64,000 nucleotides of DNA from Ophiosphaerella korrae (GCA_028456385.1 JALNQF010000006.1:310001-374000), one strand, 5' to 3'; numbered from the stretch's first letter, positions 52,943 to 64,000 are shown. Made by a program: numbers and translations. Notes: a model not told the origin generated them from the sequence alone.

Positions 52943-54871
52943 TCAGATCGAAAAATTCGTCATGCCAGATGGAGTATCCCACAACGCATCCCAGGAGAAA
53001 TCAAACGCATTTGGATCCAGCACATCCGACAACAAAAACGAGGCATCATCGAACCCATGCAAAGTTGTTACATCGCCAACGCCATTACCTAGTCCCGTTG
53101 CCCCATTCGAACTGTTGATCTCCGACTCAGCCGGCTGATGTGGTATCTCCCTCGCATTCAACGATGCAATCTTGCTTACAGGCTCGGCACATCTCTCAAG
53201 AGCATAAATCGCAATATCCCAGTCATAATTATCTCGCGCATATTGCATGTGCACAATGACCCTTTGGAGCCTCAGCACCGAATTATTTCTGACCTCGACG
53301 TCCTGTGTCTCGACCGTACATCGGAGGGAGACTGTGATAGCGTGTACAAGAATCTGAGTTGCATACGGCAGCCAAAAATCATAGAACTGGGATTCACCCA
53401 GTGATAAAATGAAATCAAGCACCGCGGAGGACGCAGTACGCAACTGCTCCATTCGCGCGCGGCCAAGGCTGCTGTCGCCGTCGAGGATGGCAGAGCGGAA
53501 TGTCACGCGCGCGAGAATCAGGCGGATGGATAAAAAACACAGCCAGAGCATGCTCGAGCCCGCTCGGTTGGGAAGCGGAAGCCAGCCTGGAAGAAGAGCT
53601 TCAAGTTCATTCAATTCACGTTTAAATCGCTCGATCTGACGGGACAAGTGGTCGCGGTCAGGTTCGAGCGCGTACACAAAGGGTAGAATATCGCCGAGGA
53701 GTTCGGTCAGGACGCATAGGTGGACGAAGCATGTTGTCGCGTGTTTCTGGCGCGCCGTCGATTTGGCAGTTATGAGGGAAGTGATGGTTGGTCGGGGCAC
53801 GTCATAGTATCCTTTTGTGATGTGTGGAGGAGCGCCGTAGGCGATGCTGGACCAGTGGTCTGTTATGAGGCAGCACCACCAGAGCCGTATTCGAACAGAC
53901 TTTTCGTTCTCAGTAATGTTCCACTTGGATGGGTCGCGGTGGAGTCCAAATGTTTGTGCAAGAGATAATGTGCGGCCGCATAATGTAATGTTTCCCACAA
54001 TGGAGACGGATGGGCGGCCTATTTGGTCTAGAATAGCGGATTGTATGGTAGGCATTCCAGGGCTCAGGAAGTCTTCTAATGTTGCGGATATGGCTTTATT
54101 CCAAACGTAATACGAGTCTGGTCGCGGGTGCATCTTGAGTGTGTCCGATCTAGTCCAGAGGGGCGAACCGAGGGCGTAAATGACACACATGAGGTTGTTT
54201 GATATCTTTGTGAACTGGCCACTCCGCAGCAGCTCACACGTCTCTTCATCCAGAATTGGGAAATGATAATGGACATGATGGAAGTAGAGCTCGACAACCT
54301 CACGCTTAAAAGGCCCCATAATCTGCTCCACAATCTCGCGTTGCTCTCTTCCGCACCCGCTTCCTGGAGGTAAGCCCGTCCGGAATCTAGGCACTGACAG
54401 ATAGACAACTGGATCGTTCACGTCATGCCGCAATGTTTGGTATTTTGACGGTTCTGCTTCTTCGCCGCCAGGGTTGCGGTGCTGCAAAATGTGTCGGTTG
54501 AATATATCGACATCCTCGGCAAGATGTGGTGCCAACATGATGGAAGCAGATGGATTGGTTGTAGATTTGTGCAAGATTGGTGCTGAATGAGGTCGCGATG
54601 GTCCATCTTCGGGCTCGCTGTGTCGCCTTCGTTTTGAAGGCCTTCTGTCTCCTTCTTCTGTCGGAGAATTGTTGGCTGTTGTGCTTTCGATATACTGGCA
54701 TTTTAAACGCCTTTCTCGACATGATAGACATGGTTCTCCTGGTATGTCGATGTGACATCGTATCTTGCGCGAGCGACATCTCGTGCAGGCCGGCACTTTA
54801 TGACTTCTATACGGCCTTGTCTGAATGGGCGCAGCGCTGGCCATCAAGGAAGAGCAAATGGTGTCAGTCAA
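52943..54871 (-). CDS. Zn(II)2Cys6 fungal-specific transcription factor
   Basis: Intronless, 642 aa. The DNA-binding cluster CTRCRSRKIRCHIDIPGEPC followed by LSCRERRLKC near residue 30 has the six cysteines of the fungal binuclear zinc type. The middle homology region follows: IMGPFKREVVELYFHHVHYHFPILDEETC, SAILDQIGRPSVSIVGNITLCGRTLSLAQTFGLHRDP, and the RIRLWWCCLITDHWSSIAYGAPP hallmark of the Fungal_trans domain. The C-terminus is acidic/aromatic (DDASFLLSDVLDPNAFDFSWDALW) and could be an activation region. Regulators of this type often control metabolism or drug response. The target cannot be read from context, since no biosynthetic cluster is adjacent. A second Met, residue 10 (54844), is also plausible. 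Confidence 0.93.
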   Translation of the reverse strand: MTDTICSSLMASAAPIQTRPYRSHKVPACTRCRSRKIRCHIDIPGEPCLSCRERRLKCQYIESTTANNSPTEEGDRRPSKRRRHSEPEDGPSRPHSAPILHKSTTNPSASIMLAPHLAEDVDIFNRHILQHRNPGGEEAEPSKYQTLRHDVNDPVVYLSVPRFRTGLPPGSGCGREQREIVEQIMGPFKREVVELYFHHVHYHFPILDEETCELLRSGQFTKISNNLMCVIYALGSPLWTRSDTLKMHPRPDSYYVWNKAISATLEDFLSPGMPTIQSAILDQIGRPSVSIVGNITLCGRTLSLAQTFGLHRDPSKWNITENEKSVRIRLWWCCLITDHWSSIAYGAPPHITKGYYDVPRPTITSLITAKSTARQKHATTCFVHLCVLTELLGDILPFVYALEPDRDHLSRQIERFKRELNELEALLPGWLPLPNRAGSSMLWLCFLSIRLILARVTFRSAILDGDSSLGRARMEQLRTASSAVLDFILSLGESQFYDFWLPYATQILVHAITVSLRCTVETQDVEVRNNSVLRLQRVIVHMQYARDNYDWDIAIYALERCAEPVSKIASLNAREIPHQPAESEINSSNGATGLGNGVGDVTTLHGFDDASFLLSDVLDPNAFDFSWDALWDTPSGMTNFSI

Positions 54872-55971
54872 TCACAGGTCCTGAGGAGCGAATGACTCAG
54901 TGTGCAATGGGATTATGTTTGACGCTTTTGGCAGGGGATTCGAGATGGGATTGGATGAGAATGAGGTTTGCGAAAGTTCACTGGACGGCTGGTAGATGCC
55001 TCGGCTAAAATTGCCCCGCCACTTCAGTGCCAACCATTTCTACAATTTAGCCCATGTTATTTGGAATAAATACCAACATGTTCTCCATTTATACATAGTT
55101 CACGTTACTGTCGCTCTTCCTAAATGTTGTTGCTGAACTTTATATTGTTTTGTACTTGATCTAGCGGTTGAGTTACATGTAAGATGCAGTGACCGTCGCC
55201 TGACAGCCCAGTTGATGCCCGTGATTGTGCAAGATAAATTACTCCGTAAATCAAATATTGACTGAAACTTGATGGTATATTGACCTGTTGGTGTTGAGAA
55301 TTCATGTATGAGTATGCCTTGCTAAACTAGATCTTCTCGGGGCTGTAGGTTGAAATTAGGCGGTGGCCGGCCAACACTAAAGAGATTCAGCCAGTGGTAC
55401 CGCATTGTTGCAAGCATGAATCAAATAATAGCTTTAATTTTGAAGGGAAATGATTTGTCGTTCAGTATGAATCAAGTTCTGGTCTATGAACGCTGATTAC
55501 ACATATCCTTCTCTCCTTTGATTTGAGGTGCTTTGACAATGAGATATATCCAGTACGATACAGACCCAGGGGGATGATTTTATATCTGTAAAACTGTTAG
55601 TGTTTGTAACTATTGCCAATTTTTATTGTGTTTCCTACATATTGGCTTTTGATGTCCGATACTATCTTCGCGCCAAACTATGTTTGTAGCTCTGAATTTA
55701 GATACCTTACGGACCATTGAAATGAATGTTTATCTTTTGATGGTCATACGGAAATAATAGGAGGGATAGTAGGGCCAAGGGAATAGAGTCAAAGATATAA
55801 AGATTTTGACATGTGATCTTCGTTTGGAAGACGCAAGTAAATATATAATATGTTACCGTCTATTTTTCCACAGAAAGCATGTCTCGTGAAGGGAGGAGCA
55901 TTATATTTCGCAATCATACACTACGAAACTCCCCATCTCAACACCTTCATCTATTTATCCTACACAAAATC
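54872..55971. other. Intergenic
   Basis: About 1.1 kb of AT-rich DNA between the regulator start and the arginase stop. No supported gene, tRNA or repeat; it contains the upstream region of the regulator. Confidence 0.45.
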
Positions 55972-57045
55972 TTACAAAAGCGTATCTCCAAGCGCACACC
56001 GTACAATCGAAAGCCCCGCACGGACAGTATCGCCTGCGCCGTGCTCGTCTAGACTTGGATTGACCTCAACAAGATCTAGAGCAATAAGTGAGCCTGTTTC
56101 TGCTACACATTCGCAGATGAAGTCACCCTCGCGTAGCGTCAATCCGCCCCGTACAGCAGTTCCCGTGCTGGGTGCGTACATGGGATCTAGAGCGTCAATG
56201 TCAAATGACAAGTGAATGGGCGTATCGTTGCCGAGCCAACCGAGAGCCATTTCCATGATCTTTCCAATACCATGCCTTTGCCGGCGTCAGTAACAACAAG
56301 TAGCGCAGAGACAGTCTCCTTACCTGTCGACATCATGCATCGAGTACGCCTTGATGCCATGCTCCCTCAAAATCTTCTTCTCGCCCTTGTCAATGTCTCG
56401 CAGGCCAATGTACACAAGCTTCTTTGTGCTGAGTCGATGATGTTCTTTCAACCAGCCAAATATATCTTCCCTTTCTTCCGTTGCAAGGCCAGTCAGGAAA
56501 GAAACAGGCATGCCATGGATGTTACCACTATCTGAAGTTTCAGGTGTATTGATATCGGCATGTGCATCAACCCAAATAACAGCAATTTCGCGTCCTAGCC
56601 TCTCGCGGATTGCTTTTGAGGTTCCAGAGATGGTGCCGATTGCGATGGAGTGATCACCTCCAATGGTCACGACCATTTTCCCGCTTCTCGCATGGTTATA
56701 CACCTGTTCGCTGACTTCCTTGGTGACTGCACTAGCATATTTAGGACGCTTCATTCCTCGGTAGTCGGGATCGTCAGCGGGTAGGAGCTCCGAATAGCTG
56801 TGTACAGTGCCATCGTAAGAGACTTTCTTTTCCAAGTCTTTTTCGAGTTGCTGAATGAGCCCGGCTTCCATGAGTGCCATTGGTCCAGCATCGACACCGG
56901 CTTTTGGCTGTACTGACCGTTAGAAGCAGTATGACGCTAGACGCAGCCGAGAACTTACTTGACCGCCGCTGAAACCGACCGCAACTACACCGAGGTCATG
57001 GAGATTAGCGAGGAATTTGGGCTCTGGCGCTGGTAAGAGAGTCAT
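55972..57045 (-). CDS. CAR1: Arginase
   Basis: Predicted 324-aa protein from exons 56959-57045, 56324-56907 and 55972-56275; introns are 51 and 48 bp. It hydrolyses arginine to ornithine and urea. The Mn-binding motifs are all present: TIGGDHSIAIG, IWVDAHADINTPETS, and LSFDIDALDP, with HGMPVSFLTG and the E in DLVEVNP later. The C-terminal ALDLVEVNPSLDE loop is typical. Length fits fungal arginases. The start MTLLPAPEPKF at 57045 sits in a good context (CAAAAATGAC). It is head to head with the DUF167 gene. Fungal arginases are usually induced by arginine; no site was identified. Confidence 0.95.
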
Positions 57046-57864
57046 TTTTGTAATATCTGTGGTTGTACTCTGTCAGAGGCGTGGTCTCCGAGTTGATGTA
57101 GGGTGTATCACGACTGATTTGGCAGGCGGTGTCTGGAAGATAAAGAACAAGAGCAGCGCAAACAATCACTTGGTCAGCACTTACTCGCGCAAATATGAAA
57201 TCAGAAGAACTACCCAACCCAATCAATTAACTCGTGTCGAGAATGCAGGTTGATGTCACTGCAATATTGACAGCTGATGGAGAGGCGCAAAAAGCTGGGA
57301 ATGAGATTGTGGATGAGCCAAAAGTCAAGGGCGAGACTGCGGCTTTTTATCATCGGGCTGAGCCTTCTCTTAGGTAATTCTGTGCCGCCGAGTTTTCCTC
57401 CATCGTGTATACCTGTACTTAAGGGAACGGAAGTTGAGGCTCTCGTGTAGACTTGAACTTAGGGGAAATCAAGGACGTGCATTATCTGGCTCACCCCCAC
57501 CAAGTGCCGGCACAAGCTTAGATTGGAAGGAGGGTGACCGAGCAGCAGGTGAAACTGTGACTGGAATGTTATCTGCTAGATTCTTTCTATTCGCGTTGTG
57601 CGACTGTAATTAGTGCTCGCAGAACATGCAACACCAAGTTGGAGGATGATAAGATTGATGTTCCGCACAGAATGGCCTGTTGATGATCGCTGATTGCCGA
57701 TTGTGATTGGCCCGTCACATGTCCACCTCAAGGCCCAATTGGGTCGCTTTCCCTCGGCTTTAGCTTACCAACCTGCACTCACGCGAAACCAGCTGACCAG
57801 CAGCGCTTTCTTACACCGCCGCCTGTCCCCGATCACATGCCTATTATTCCCTTATCATCCGGCC
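57046..57864. other. Divergent promoter region, arginase / DUF167 genes
   Basis: About 820 bp between head-to-head genes. The plus-strand frame of the DUF167 gene is open back to 57694, so up to 57 extra codons could be coding. No upstream attenuator-peptide frame was identified in front of arginase. Confidence 0.5.
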
Positions 57865-58218
57865 ATGCTGGCTCCAGCTATTCGGCTTGTTGCAGCAAGG
57901 GGTGGAAAGGGTTCAGCTACCGTACAGCTCCGCTGCCACGTGAAGCCCGGGGTTAGCGCAAATCGAGAAGGCATCACAGCCGTGACAGAGGAGAGCATCC
58001 AAATCTGCGTTTCAGCCCAGTCAAATAATGGAGAAGCAAATAAAGCTATCAGGGACGTTATCGCCAGTGCCCTCAAGATGCCCAAGTCAGATGTTGAGCT
58101 GGTTAAGGGCATGAAGAGCAGAGAAAAGACTGTAGCTGTTTTTGTAGACCCAAAGAAAACACCAGACAACGAGGTTGAGCGTATCAAAATTATGTTATTA
58201 GGGAGTGTAAGTCGTTAG
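57865..58218 (+). CDS. DUF167/YggU-family protein
   Basis: Intronless, 117 aa from the Met at 57865. It reads VQLRCHVKPGVSANREG, VSAQSNNGEANKAIRDVIASALKMPKSDVELVKGMKSREKTVAV: the VKPGA/N-A/GxANxAL/I...S..V.L..G..SR.K pattern of the small DUF167 (YggU) family, one compact domain widespread in bacteria and eukaryotes. Function is not known. An in-frame ATG at 57694 would give 174 aa and adds a Pro/Ser/Leu-rich N-terminus which could be a leader; I chose the Met nearest the domain. It ends 130 bp from the next gene's stop (convergent). Confidence 0.85.
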   Translation: MLAPAIRLVAARGGKGSATVQLRCHVKPGVSANREGITAVTEESIQICVSAQSNNGEANKAIRDVIASALKMPKSDVELVKGMKSREKTVAVFVDPKKTPDNEVERIKIMLLGSVSR

Positions 58219-58346
58219 ACATCATCATATATACAATGTAGGTAAGGAGTGTTCGCTTCCATGACCACGCTGATTGACCCGTTACCGCCAGTGCAGATCC
58301 TATTTAAACATATACATTATAATTATGCTTCGGCGTCGATTGTTAC

Positions 58347-58957
58347 CTAGGCCTGGTATTGCCATGCACCAGGAGCATCAGTCTTAACTATAATGTTGTT
58401 AGTAATCATCATATCAATCATAAAGCGCGATAAGACTCACCAGCAAGCATGCTGAAGCCCAGGCACTCAGGCGGGAATGTTGCTCCCTCGGTTTGTCCAA
58501 ACACGAACCACCCAAGGCTTTCGATGGGTGCTGGGCATGCTACCCATCCCGTCTCAAAGTGCAAGTACCCAAAGACATTATCTCCCGTTGGGGCTTCCCG
58601 GCTGAACTGGTCCCTGACAGCACCCTCTGGGATGTAGGCAGAGTGTGCAACTGTGTAGCTCAAGGTTCCATCCTTCGCAACGTACACCTGCTGACCACCG
58701 GGCACAATTACACCCAGAGATAGGGTCCTATCGCCACCAGCCAGCACGGTGGTGTTTCCGGGTGGGCAGGCGAGGCCAGCAATTTCGGGGCAGTAGGTAG
58801 CAGGTGGGCCGCCGCCTAGGAAGAGTTTACCTCCGCGCGCCTGGAGGGGTTGGAAATGAATGGGAGAAGCGCTGCGAGCAGCGATGACGGTGAAGTATGA
58901 GGGAGCTTGGGCGCAGGCAGTGGCGAGGAGGGCGGAGAAGGCGAGCGAGTACTTCAT
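58347..58957 (-). CDS. Secreted protein of a fungal family often labelled IgE-binding
   Basis: Predicted 185-aa protein from exons 58441-58957 and 58347-58387. The 53-bp intron has donor GTGAGT, branch ACTAAC and acceptor TATAG. A clean signal peptide (MKYSLAFSALLATACA) leads into SYFTVIAARSASPIHFQPLQARGGKLFLGG, then YCPEIAGLACPPGNTTVLAGG, DGTLSYTVAHSAYIPEG and ESLGWFVFG-like segments. The last exon adds VKTDAPGAWQYQA. Paired Cys (CPEIAGLAC and WVACP...CLGF) may form disulphides. Family members in Dothideomycetes and Eurotiomycetes are secreted, with unknown role; the allergen-type label is database habit, not demonstrated here. Starting at 59143 is possible in frame, but the signal peptide begins at 58957. 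Confidence 0.8.
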
Positions 58958-60155
58958 CTTGACGGAGATTTGGGGTTGAAAGCGAGCGTTTTGTTCGTGA
59001 GCGACAGATGCGAAGCAAGTATTGAAGGGGTTGCTATGAGGCTGAAATCTTAAATCGATGTGAAAGGGCGTTCTTGCATGGCGCGTCTGTAGCTTAAATA
59101 CCCACCCACTACGTAAAGAGGGGTTGACCATCCAATAGTCCACGGACCCTCGACTCTAACGTCTTGCTTGGCTATATCAGACTAAATCAATGCAAGATCG
59201 TGCCACAACCGAGTAGTATGCTCATGGATTGTGCTGGCAAACGCACCAAAGAGTGGCTAGTAACATGGAAGGCACGGCGGAAGAGGCGGAAACGTTGCAT
59301 CGTGGAGTGCCACACGACAACAGCTTGGGCCATGAACACGAGAGGATCATCAATTGGCTTCCTTGCAAAGCATCCGTATTTTGTGGTCGCGCAGGTCAGC
59401 AGCTGCTTTGACCAACCGTGTTGGAGCGTAAGTGGCTTGGTCTCGGAGGGTAGACGTTATTCCCTAACCGAGGTGCAGCTGTTTGTGGGGATATATCTGG
59501 AGCTAATCGATATTTGAGCTGCGTATCGATAGTTGCTGCATACAAGGGCGTTTCGGAAAGTCTGCAAAGGATGGCAGCCCGGGTCTAAAGAGTCGTTATG
59601 AGGTACGATCTGATAAATTAGGCCGTATTGTGCTGTTGCGCAGCCAATGTCAAGCAGATGAAGCTGGCGTCATGGAAAACCCTGACATTCTCCTTGAGGC
59701 CGAAGAGTGGAGTGGACTCAGTGGAGTGACGTTGATCTTGTCCCCGCTTGTGCCACACTTTAATTCGAATATTCCCATCACAATCCCATGACATGAGTCG
59801 CTGGTGCGCGACTACGCTAGCCGCCGAAGGATACTTTTGGGGATTATCGCGGGCAGTCAATGGTCGCAAGACATGGATTGCCGCAAAACACCCCAGGCAA
59901 TTAATATGGGCAAATACCTCAATTCGCTCTGTCTGCGCCGCTTCCCAGGGCCCCTGCAACATTTCGCTTGTAAATATTCAATAGACTATGGTCTGCTACG
60001 CTTTTCATGTGCACCTTGCGCTACGTACCTATTCACATCAATGCAATCCCAACAGGCGGTGAGCTAGCCAATGCAACGTCTAGAAATCAACGCGAGGGGT
60101 GGCACGAACGAATAAATCAAACTTGACAAACGCCCACTCGGGTATCACAGTATCT
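58958..60155. other. Intergenic
   Basis: About 1.2 kb with promoter of the secreted protein and 3' sequence of CMR1. No gene supported; overlapping frames at 59618-60067 on both strands lack motifs. Confidence 0.45.
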
Positions 60156-61779
60156 CTACATCCATAAACACAACTTTCCGCTGGCAGTACCGGCAACGAC
60201 CCAATTTAGCGTAGGATGGAACTTGGCTACAGCAGGTACAGCCGTAATGCCTTCGCCTCCTAGTTGCGCCAACTGTTGCCCTTTTGCTGTGTATATGTCC
60301 ACGAAGCGATTCATGTTACCGATACAAAATCGCTGTACGCCATCTTGAGGAAATTGTTGCCACTGGGCTCGTAATCTGTACACAGTTGTCAGTAAATACA
60401 ACGCTTGTGGATTTTTGTGTAGCATCTCACATGGTGACCCATCGTCCAGTTTGGTTGTTGTGTGGTACAACCACGGTAGGCTTCATCTCAGCATCGGTCA
60501 GAGATACGCCCTTTGCCCACTCTGCGGACTTGCCGAAATCGTGAATTTTGATGGTGTCATCATACGATGCGGTAGCTACTTGACCAGCAGCATTCCATGC
60601 AGCGTGAGATACCGAGAGCCTACTCTCGTGCTCACCAACAAGGGCCGGGAGTCGGCCAACACCTTTCCCGCTGATCTTTCGGAGGTCCCAAATTTTCAGT
60701 GTACGGTCTAGTGACGCTGTGGCTACAAGGTGTGGTTGTTGTGGATGGAGACTGAATCCGCCGATCTTCTTCTCTGATAACTGGAATATTTCGAGTCCCG
60801 CTGCCTTTTCAGAGGGTGTGCGCATGTCGTAGATCCCAAAGCTCCCGTTCAGAGTAGAAAAGTAGAGCATATTAGGATCATCTTTCGAGATTTCAACACC
60901 AGATAGTGGGACATCTTCATTTGCATCTGATGGTGCATATACCTCGATAGCTACCCCTTTTGCTAGATCTAATTTGCGTACTGTAGAGTCATATGACGCG
61001 GAGTATACTGCATTCGCATCATGGGGACTAAATTGAAAAGTGTGTATTGTCCTCGTGTGTGGCTTCAGTGTGGTTATAGATGGGCCTTCGGAATCAGCGT
61101 CTTCGTCATCTTCTTGTTTAACTTCAGGAGCCTTTTGTGATGCATCGCATATGCCTAGGTTCCCTAACTTGTCACCTGCGAAAACAAGAGGTTTTTCTGT
61201 AGTTGGGTGCATGCCCATTGCATATATGCGCTCGGGGGTTATCTTGATTTCATTGGGCTCGAAATCTTCCCAGAGCTGCAGGCCACTCATCCTCTCCCTG
61301 AGTGCCTTGAGTTCCTTGTCTGTGGTCTCCTTAACATCTTCGGCGTCGAATGTTCGTTCGTATGGGTTCGCAGGTCCAATAGACAAGAAATTGCCACTGT
61401 TATTCCAATCTTTGCCTGCAACTACAATGTCACTGAAATTGAATGCATCGCTAATGCGCTGTCTCTTAGCACGGTCTGCTTCTTTGATTGCGACATATTC
61501 TTCCTCAGCTTTGCGCTTTGCTGTCTCGCTGTCCGCCTCAATGCCCTTTAGACGTGATGATGTTCGGCGAGGGAGGATTTCTTCCTGTTTGATCTTCTTT
61601 GGCGCAGGTTTCTTGGACTTTGGTTTCGACGACGCGGACGCTTTCCCCTTAGTTGTAGGGCCCAGACCAGCCTGCGCAGCCTCGAGTTCCAGGTTCCGTA
61701 GCAAGGCTTGCGTCTTCGCAATGTTTTCTTGGCGCTTCTGCTCATATTCGCTCAGCTCCACGTTTTTACCACGCGCCAT
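60156..61779 (-). CDS. CMR1: DNA damage-binding WD40 protein CMR1
   Basis: Predicted 522-aa protein from exons 60431-61779 and 60156-60375, with a 55-bp intron (GTGAGA...TACTGAC...ACAG). The N-terminal 110 residues are Lys/Arg-rich and helical ([20 protein letters not shown], then [15 protein letters not shown]), as in CMR1. Seven WD40-like repeats follow; visible ones include [61 protein letters not shown], and [23 protein letters not shown]. The last repeat, [23 protein letters not shown], is made by the short last exon. Yeast Cmr1 binds damaged DNA and works with replication-stress and protein quality-control sites in the nucleus. Met 1 at 61779 (MARGKN) is preceded by an in-frame Met two codons upstream. 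Confidence 0.92.
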
Positions 61780-62263
61780 GATCAACTCTTCCTACTGTGT
61801 GGTGTGCGCCTGGCAAAGATGAGGGCGTGTTGCGGATGGTTCGATGCGCAGCGTTGAATGTGGGACGACGGATGACAGGACAAACGGCGTTCCTGACAAG
61901 TAAACAAACTCCTCCTATGGCGTTCCAGGAGAAGATGTGCTTCACAGCAATGCAGAGCTCGAGATGATGCGCACCTCGCCACTAGCGCAAACGCGTTGGA
62001 CGCGTCTGTCACGTGCTGTTCTAGATGTTCTAGACATACAGGCTCGTCTAAGGCTGTGTCTGACGATCCTATCCGAAAATAAAGAAATTGGCGCCTCTGG
62101 TTGCTACTACTTAGGTAAGATGCGCCTAATTAGGTAGTTGTTCAACAGCTGGATTTGGCGTTGATCAACATCGAGCCGTGGACATCGGACGTCTGATATC
62201 TTGGCATACCGTTCGCCAAACGATTTGTCTACATCAGCTTCTATCTCAACTTTTGCACTCAGC
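61780..62263. promoter_or_regulatory. Bidirectional promoter, CMR1 / COQ9
   Basis: About 480 bp between head-to-head start codons. It holds both promoters. In-frame sequence upstream of COQ9 remains open to 62201 but reads as leader. A CGCGTTGGACGCGT palindromic-like stretch, MluI-box-like (ACGCGT), lies near 61995; in fungi ACGCGT is the core of the MBF cell-cycle site. Its role here is only a guess. Confidence 0.5.
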
Positions 62264-63078
62264 ATGGCGTCCCTCCGCTTGCCCCCTTCGCTTGTCGGAA
62301 CGTTCCGAGCAGCTTCATGCCGCCGAGCAGCTGCTTGGAGACAGACATGCTCATACCACTCGTACGATTATCCTCAACCGCCACCTTTCCCGCCAGCCGA
62401 ATCTGCAATCCTCGCGTCGGCATACCAACATGTACCGAGTCACGGCTTCACAGTAGACGCCCTTAAATTAGGAGCTCGCGACGCTGGCTATCTAGACGTG
62501 TCAACTAACCTACTGCCTCGAGGAGTGTTTGACCTGGTCAATTATCATCTTGTCACGCAACGATTGTCACTAAAGCACAAGGTTCAATTCCCTGAGCCCA
62601 GCGAAACCGGCAAGACGCTGGGCATAGGATCTAAAGTTCGAGCTTTGACTCTAGCGCGCCTACGGGCAAACAAGCCAGTCATACATCGCTGGCAAGAGGT
62701 TAGGATGTAGACAAATGGCATTTGGGCAGCATTGACACGGCATAGGCGCTCGCAATCATGGCCCAACCATCTTACGTCTCCACATCATTGTCGGAACTAG
62801 CCAAACTCGCAGATGAAATATGGTTCCTTGCTGGCGATCAGAGTGTCGACAGTAGTTGGTATACGAAGCGCGCCAGCCTGTCGACCATTTACTCCGCCAC
62901 TGAGGTATACATGACACAAGATGCGTCGGTCGATTTCACCGAGACGGAACGATTCTTGGACAACAGACTAGAGGATGTGATGAGGATAGGAGGATTCGTG
63001 GGGGCTCTGGGCGAATGGATTAATTACACAGGCCATTCTGCCGTGAACGTGCTGAGGAGCAAGGGTGCGAAGATTTGA
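62264..63078 (+). CDS. COQ9: Ubiquinone biosynthesis protein COQ9
   Basis: Predicted 255-aa protein from exons 62264-62698 and 62746-63078, with a 47-bp intron (GTTAGG...CATAG). The N-terminus is Ala/Arg/Ser-rich, a mitochondrial presequence. The COQ9 landmarks follow: ILASAYQHVPSHGFTVDALKLGARDAGYLDVSTNLLP, FDLVNYHLVTQRLSLK, and, in the second exon, ADEIWFLAGDQSVDSSWYTKRASLSTIYSATEVYMTQD. COQ9 binds a lipid and supports COQ7 hydroxylation within the ubiquinone synthesis complex in mitochondria. Length matches the family. Its product, ubiquinone, is the substrate pool for the type II dehydrogenase and alternative oxidase encoded elsewhere in this window. Confidence 0.93.
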
Positions 63079-64000
63079 TAGATGCATGTCTCTACCCAAC
63101 GACCAATGCACGCGGCCTGCAATCGTTTGCGGTGAGACAAAGATTTTTGGAAGGATTTGACATGCCTAATTACATCATCAGGGTCTCGCTGCGTTCGATC
63201 CAGGTACTGGTGTGAGATGGCGGCCCTAAAGGCCACAATAACGGGTTTGTGTTCAGGCCAATTGCTCGAACTAAGCCAGCCTGCATCGTGAGCATCGTAC
63301 CATATGACCCCATATGTGGGACTGTGTGTCGGAGCTGCCCTCTCCGATTGGATTACCTCTACATACGATCTCGATCGTAACGTTTTGCACCGTCAGGGTC
63401 TGATGAAGGCGCTGTGGACTCGTAGGCACCGCCCACAACATGATGGTGTCTTTCAGACCGTGCGTGTTTGGAACAGGTCTAATTACACATCTGTGCACAG
63501 GCGGAGGCTTGGCGGGGGATCAGGCGGGGGACCGAGCGATTCTGGCAATCGGCAATTGCGTAAAGGATCGAGGGCACCGCCCCAGCCGTGGCCGGGCCCG
63601 CTTGTCATGTCGTCTCTTTTCGGCCTGGGTGATGTCAGAGGGCATCGACGATGGACGACCGTGCTCGGCAGTGGTCCGGACCTGCAAGGCCGGTACCAGT
63701 AGACCGTTCGCCTCGATCTGCCCGATGCCAAGGGCTCCTTGGAAGTCCTCAGAATCGCCAAAGTATCAGCGCATCACAATTCTCGATTCTGTCCACCGTA
63801 ACCCAGCTAGTTGCCCAAAATGCTTGCCTCAGAGCCTCCCCGTCCATCCATTCACCTCCATTGCCACTTAGTACGCCCACCAGCATAACGGCCCGGCACA
63901 GTATCATCCCATCTGGTACTGCGCTGAACCATCTGCCTTGAGCCTACCGTCTTTTTGACATGGGGTACGCGCTCTACTCATAACTCAAGCAGCCCTCACG
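63079..64000. other. Intergenic to window end
   Basis: About 920 bp downstream of COQ9. The Gly-rich frame at 63304-63702 and its overlaps have no recognised motif. A gene could begin or end beyond the window, but I see no supported exon here. Confidence 0.4.

Noticed and set aside
63304..63871. Overlapping Gly/Arg-rich frames near the window end
   Set aside because: No motif; composition looks like intergenic GC-rich sequence.
1..64000. Secondary-metabolite cluster or CRISPR-like array
   Set aside because: No synthase, no array of regular direct repeats; the single Zn2Cys6 regulator stands among housekeeping genes.

Overview
The window reads as a filamentous ascomycete chromosome (Pezizomycotina). 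The proteins point towards Dothideomycetes, possibly Pleosporales, but that placement is inference from family recognition only. The evidence is: genes split by many short introns (about 45-125 bp) with GTRNGT donors, CTRAC/CTAAY branch sites and YAG acceptors; fungus-specific families (Zn2Cys6 regulator, Mis14, BLI-3, SigF-like NTF2, fungal alternative oxidase); and a TA-rich, stop-riddled transposon that looks RIP-mutated. About 32 protein genes and one tRNA can be supported. I rebuilt most exon structures by hand from splice signals and reading phase; each splice-joined CDS totals a multiple of three.

Layout. 1-1.88 kb: a decayed Tc1/mariner-type element with 17-bp terminal inverted repeats and two copies of a 70-bp inverted-repeat unit. 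2.2-8.6 kb: GNAT acetyltransferase, secreted APP1-type (DUF2183) protein, small secreted Cys-rich protein, membrane-anchored SH3 protein. 9.9 kb: tRNA-Thr(AGT) with a 9-nt intron. 10.7-12.5 kb: type II NADH dehydrogenase. 12.5-17.7 kb: sparse, with two unrecognised genes. 17.7-32.9 kb: core genes (Mis14/Nsl1, a conserved 161-aa protein, RasGAP, a DUF6594-like membrane protein, SigF-like NTF2 protein, BLI-3, BFR1, HEM4). 33.2-37.7 kb: a conserved nuclear-type protein, a hypothetical protein, a BTB protein and a Sas2-like MYST acetyltransferase. 39.2-44.5 kb: GPI-type wall protein, CutC, VOC protein and a peroxisomal alcohol oxidase. 44.5-47.9 kb: gene-poor. 47.9-50.4 kb: alternative oxidase and acylphosphatase. 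51-63.1 kb: unknown 491-aa protein, Zn2Cys6 regulator, arginase, DUF167 protein, secreted protein, CMR1 and COQ9.

How genes relate. Most are unrelated housekeeping neighbours. A respiration/redox theme recurs: type II NADH dehydrogenase, alternative oxidase, COQ9 (ubiquinone synthesis), HEM4 (haem synthesis) and a peroxisomal alcohol oxidase. Several genes pair head to head over short promoters (BFR1/HEM4, CMR1/COQ9, arginase/DUF167). I found no CRISPR-like array, no polyketide or peptide synthase cluster and no convincing new multi-gene system. The best candidates for novelty are the small secreted Cys-rich protein near the transposon, the unrecognised 420-aa protein at 14.8-16.1 kb with its tail-to-tail neighbour, and the nested 70-bp units.
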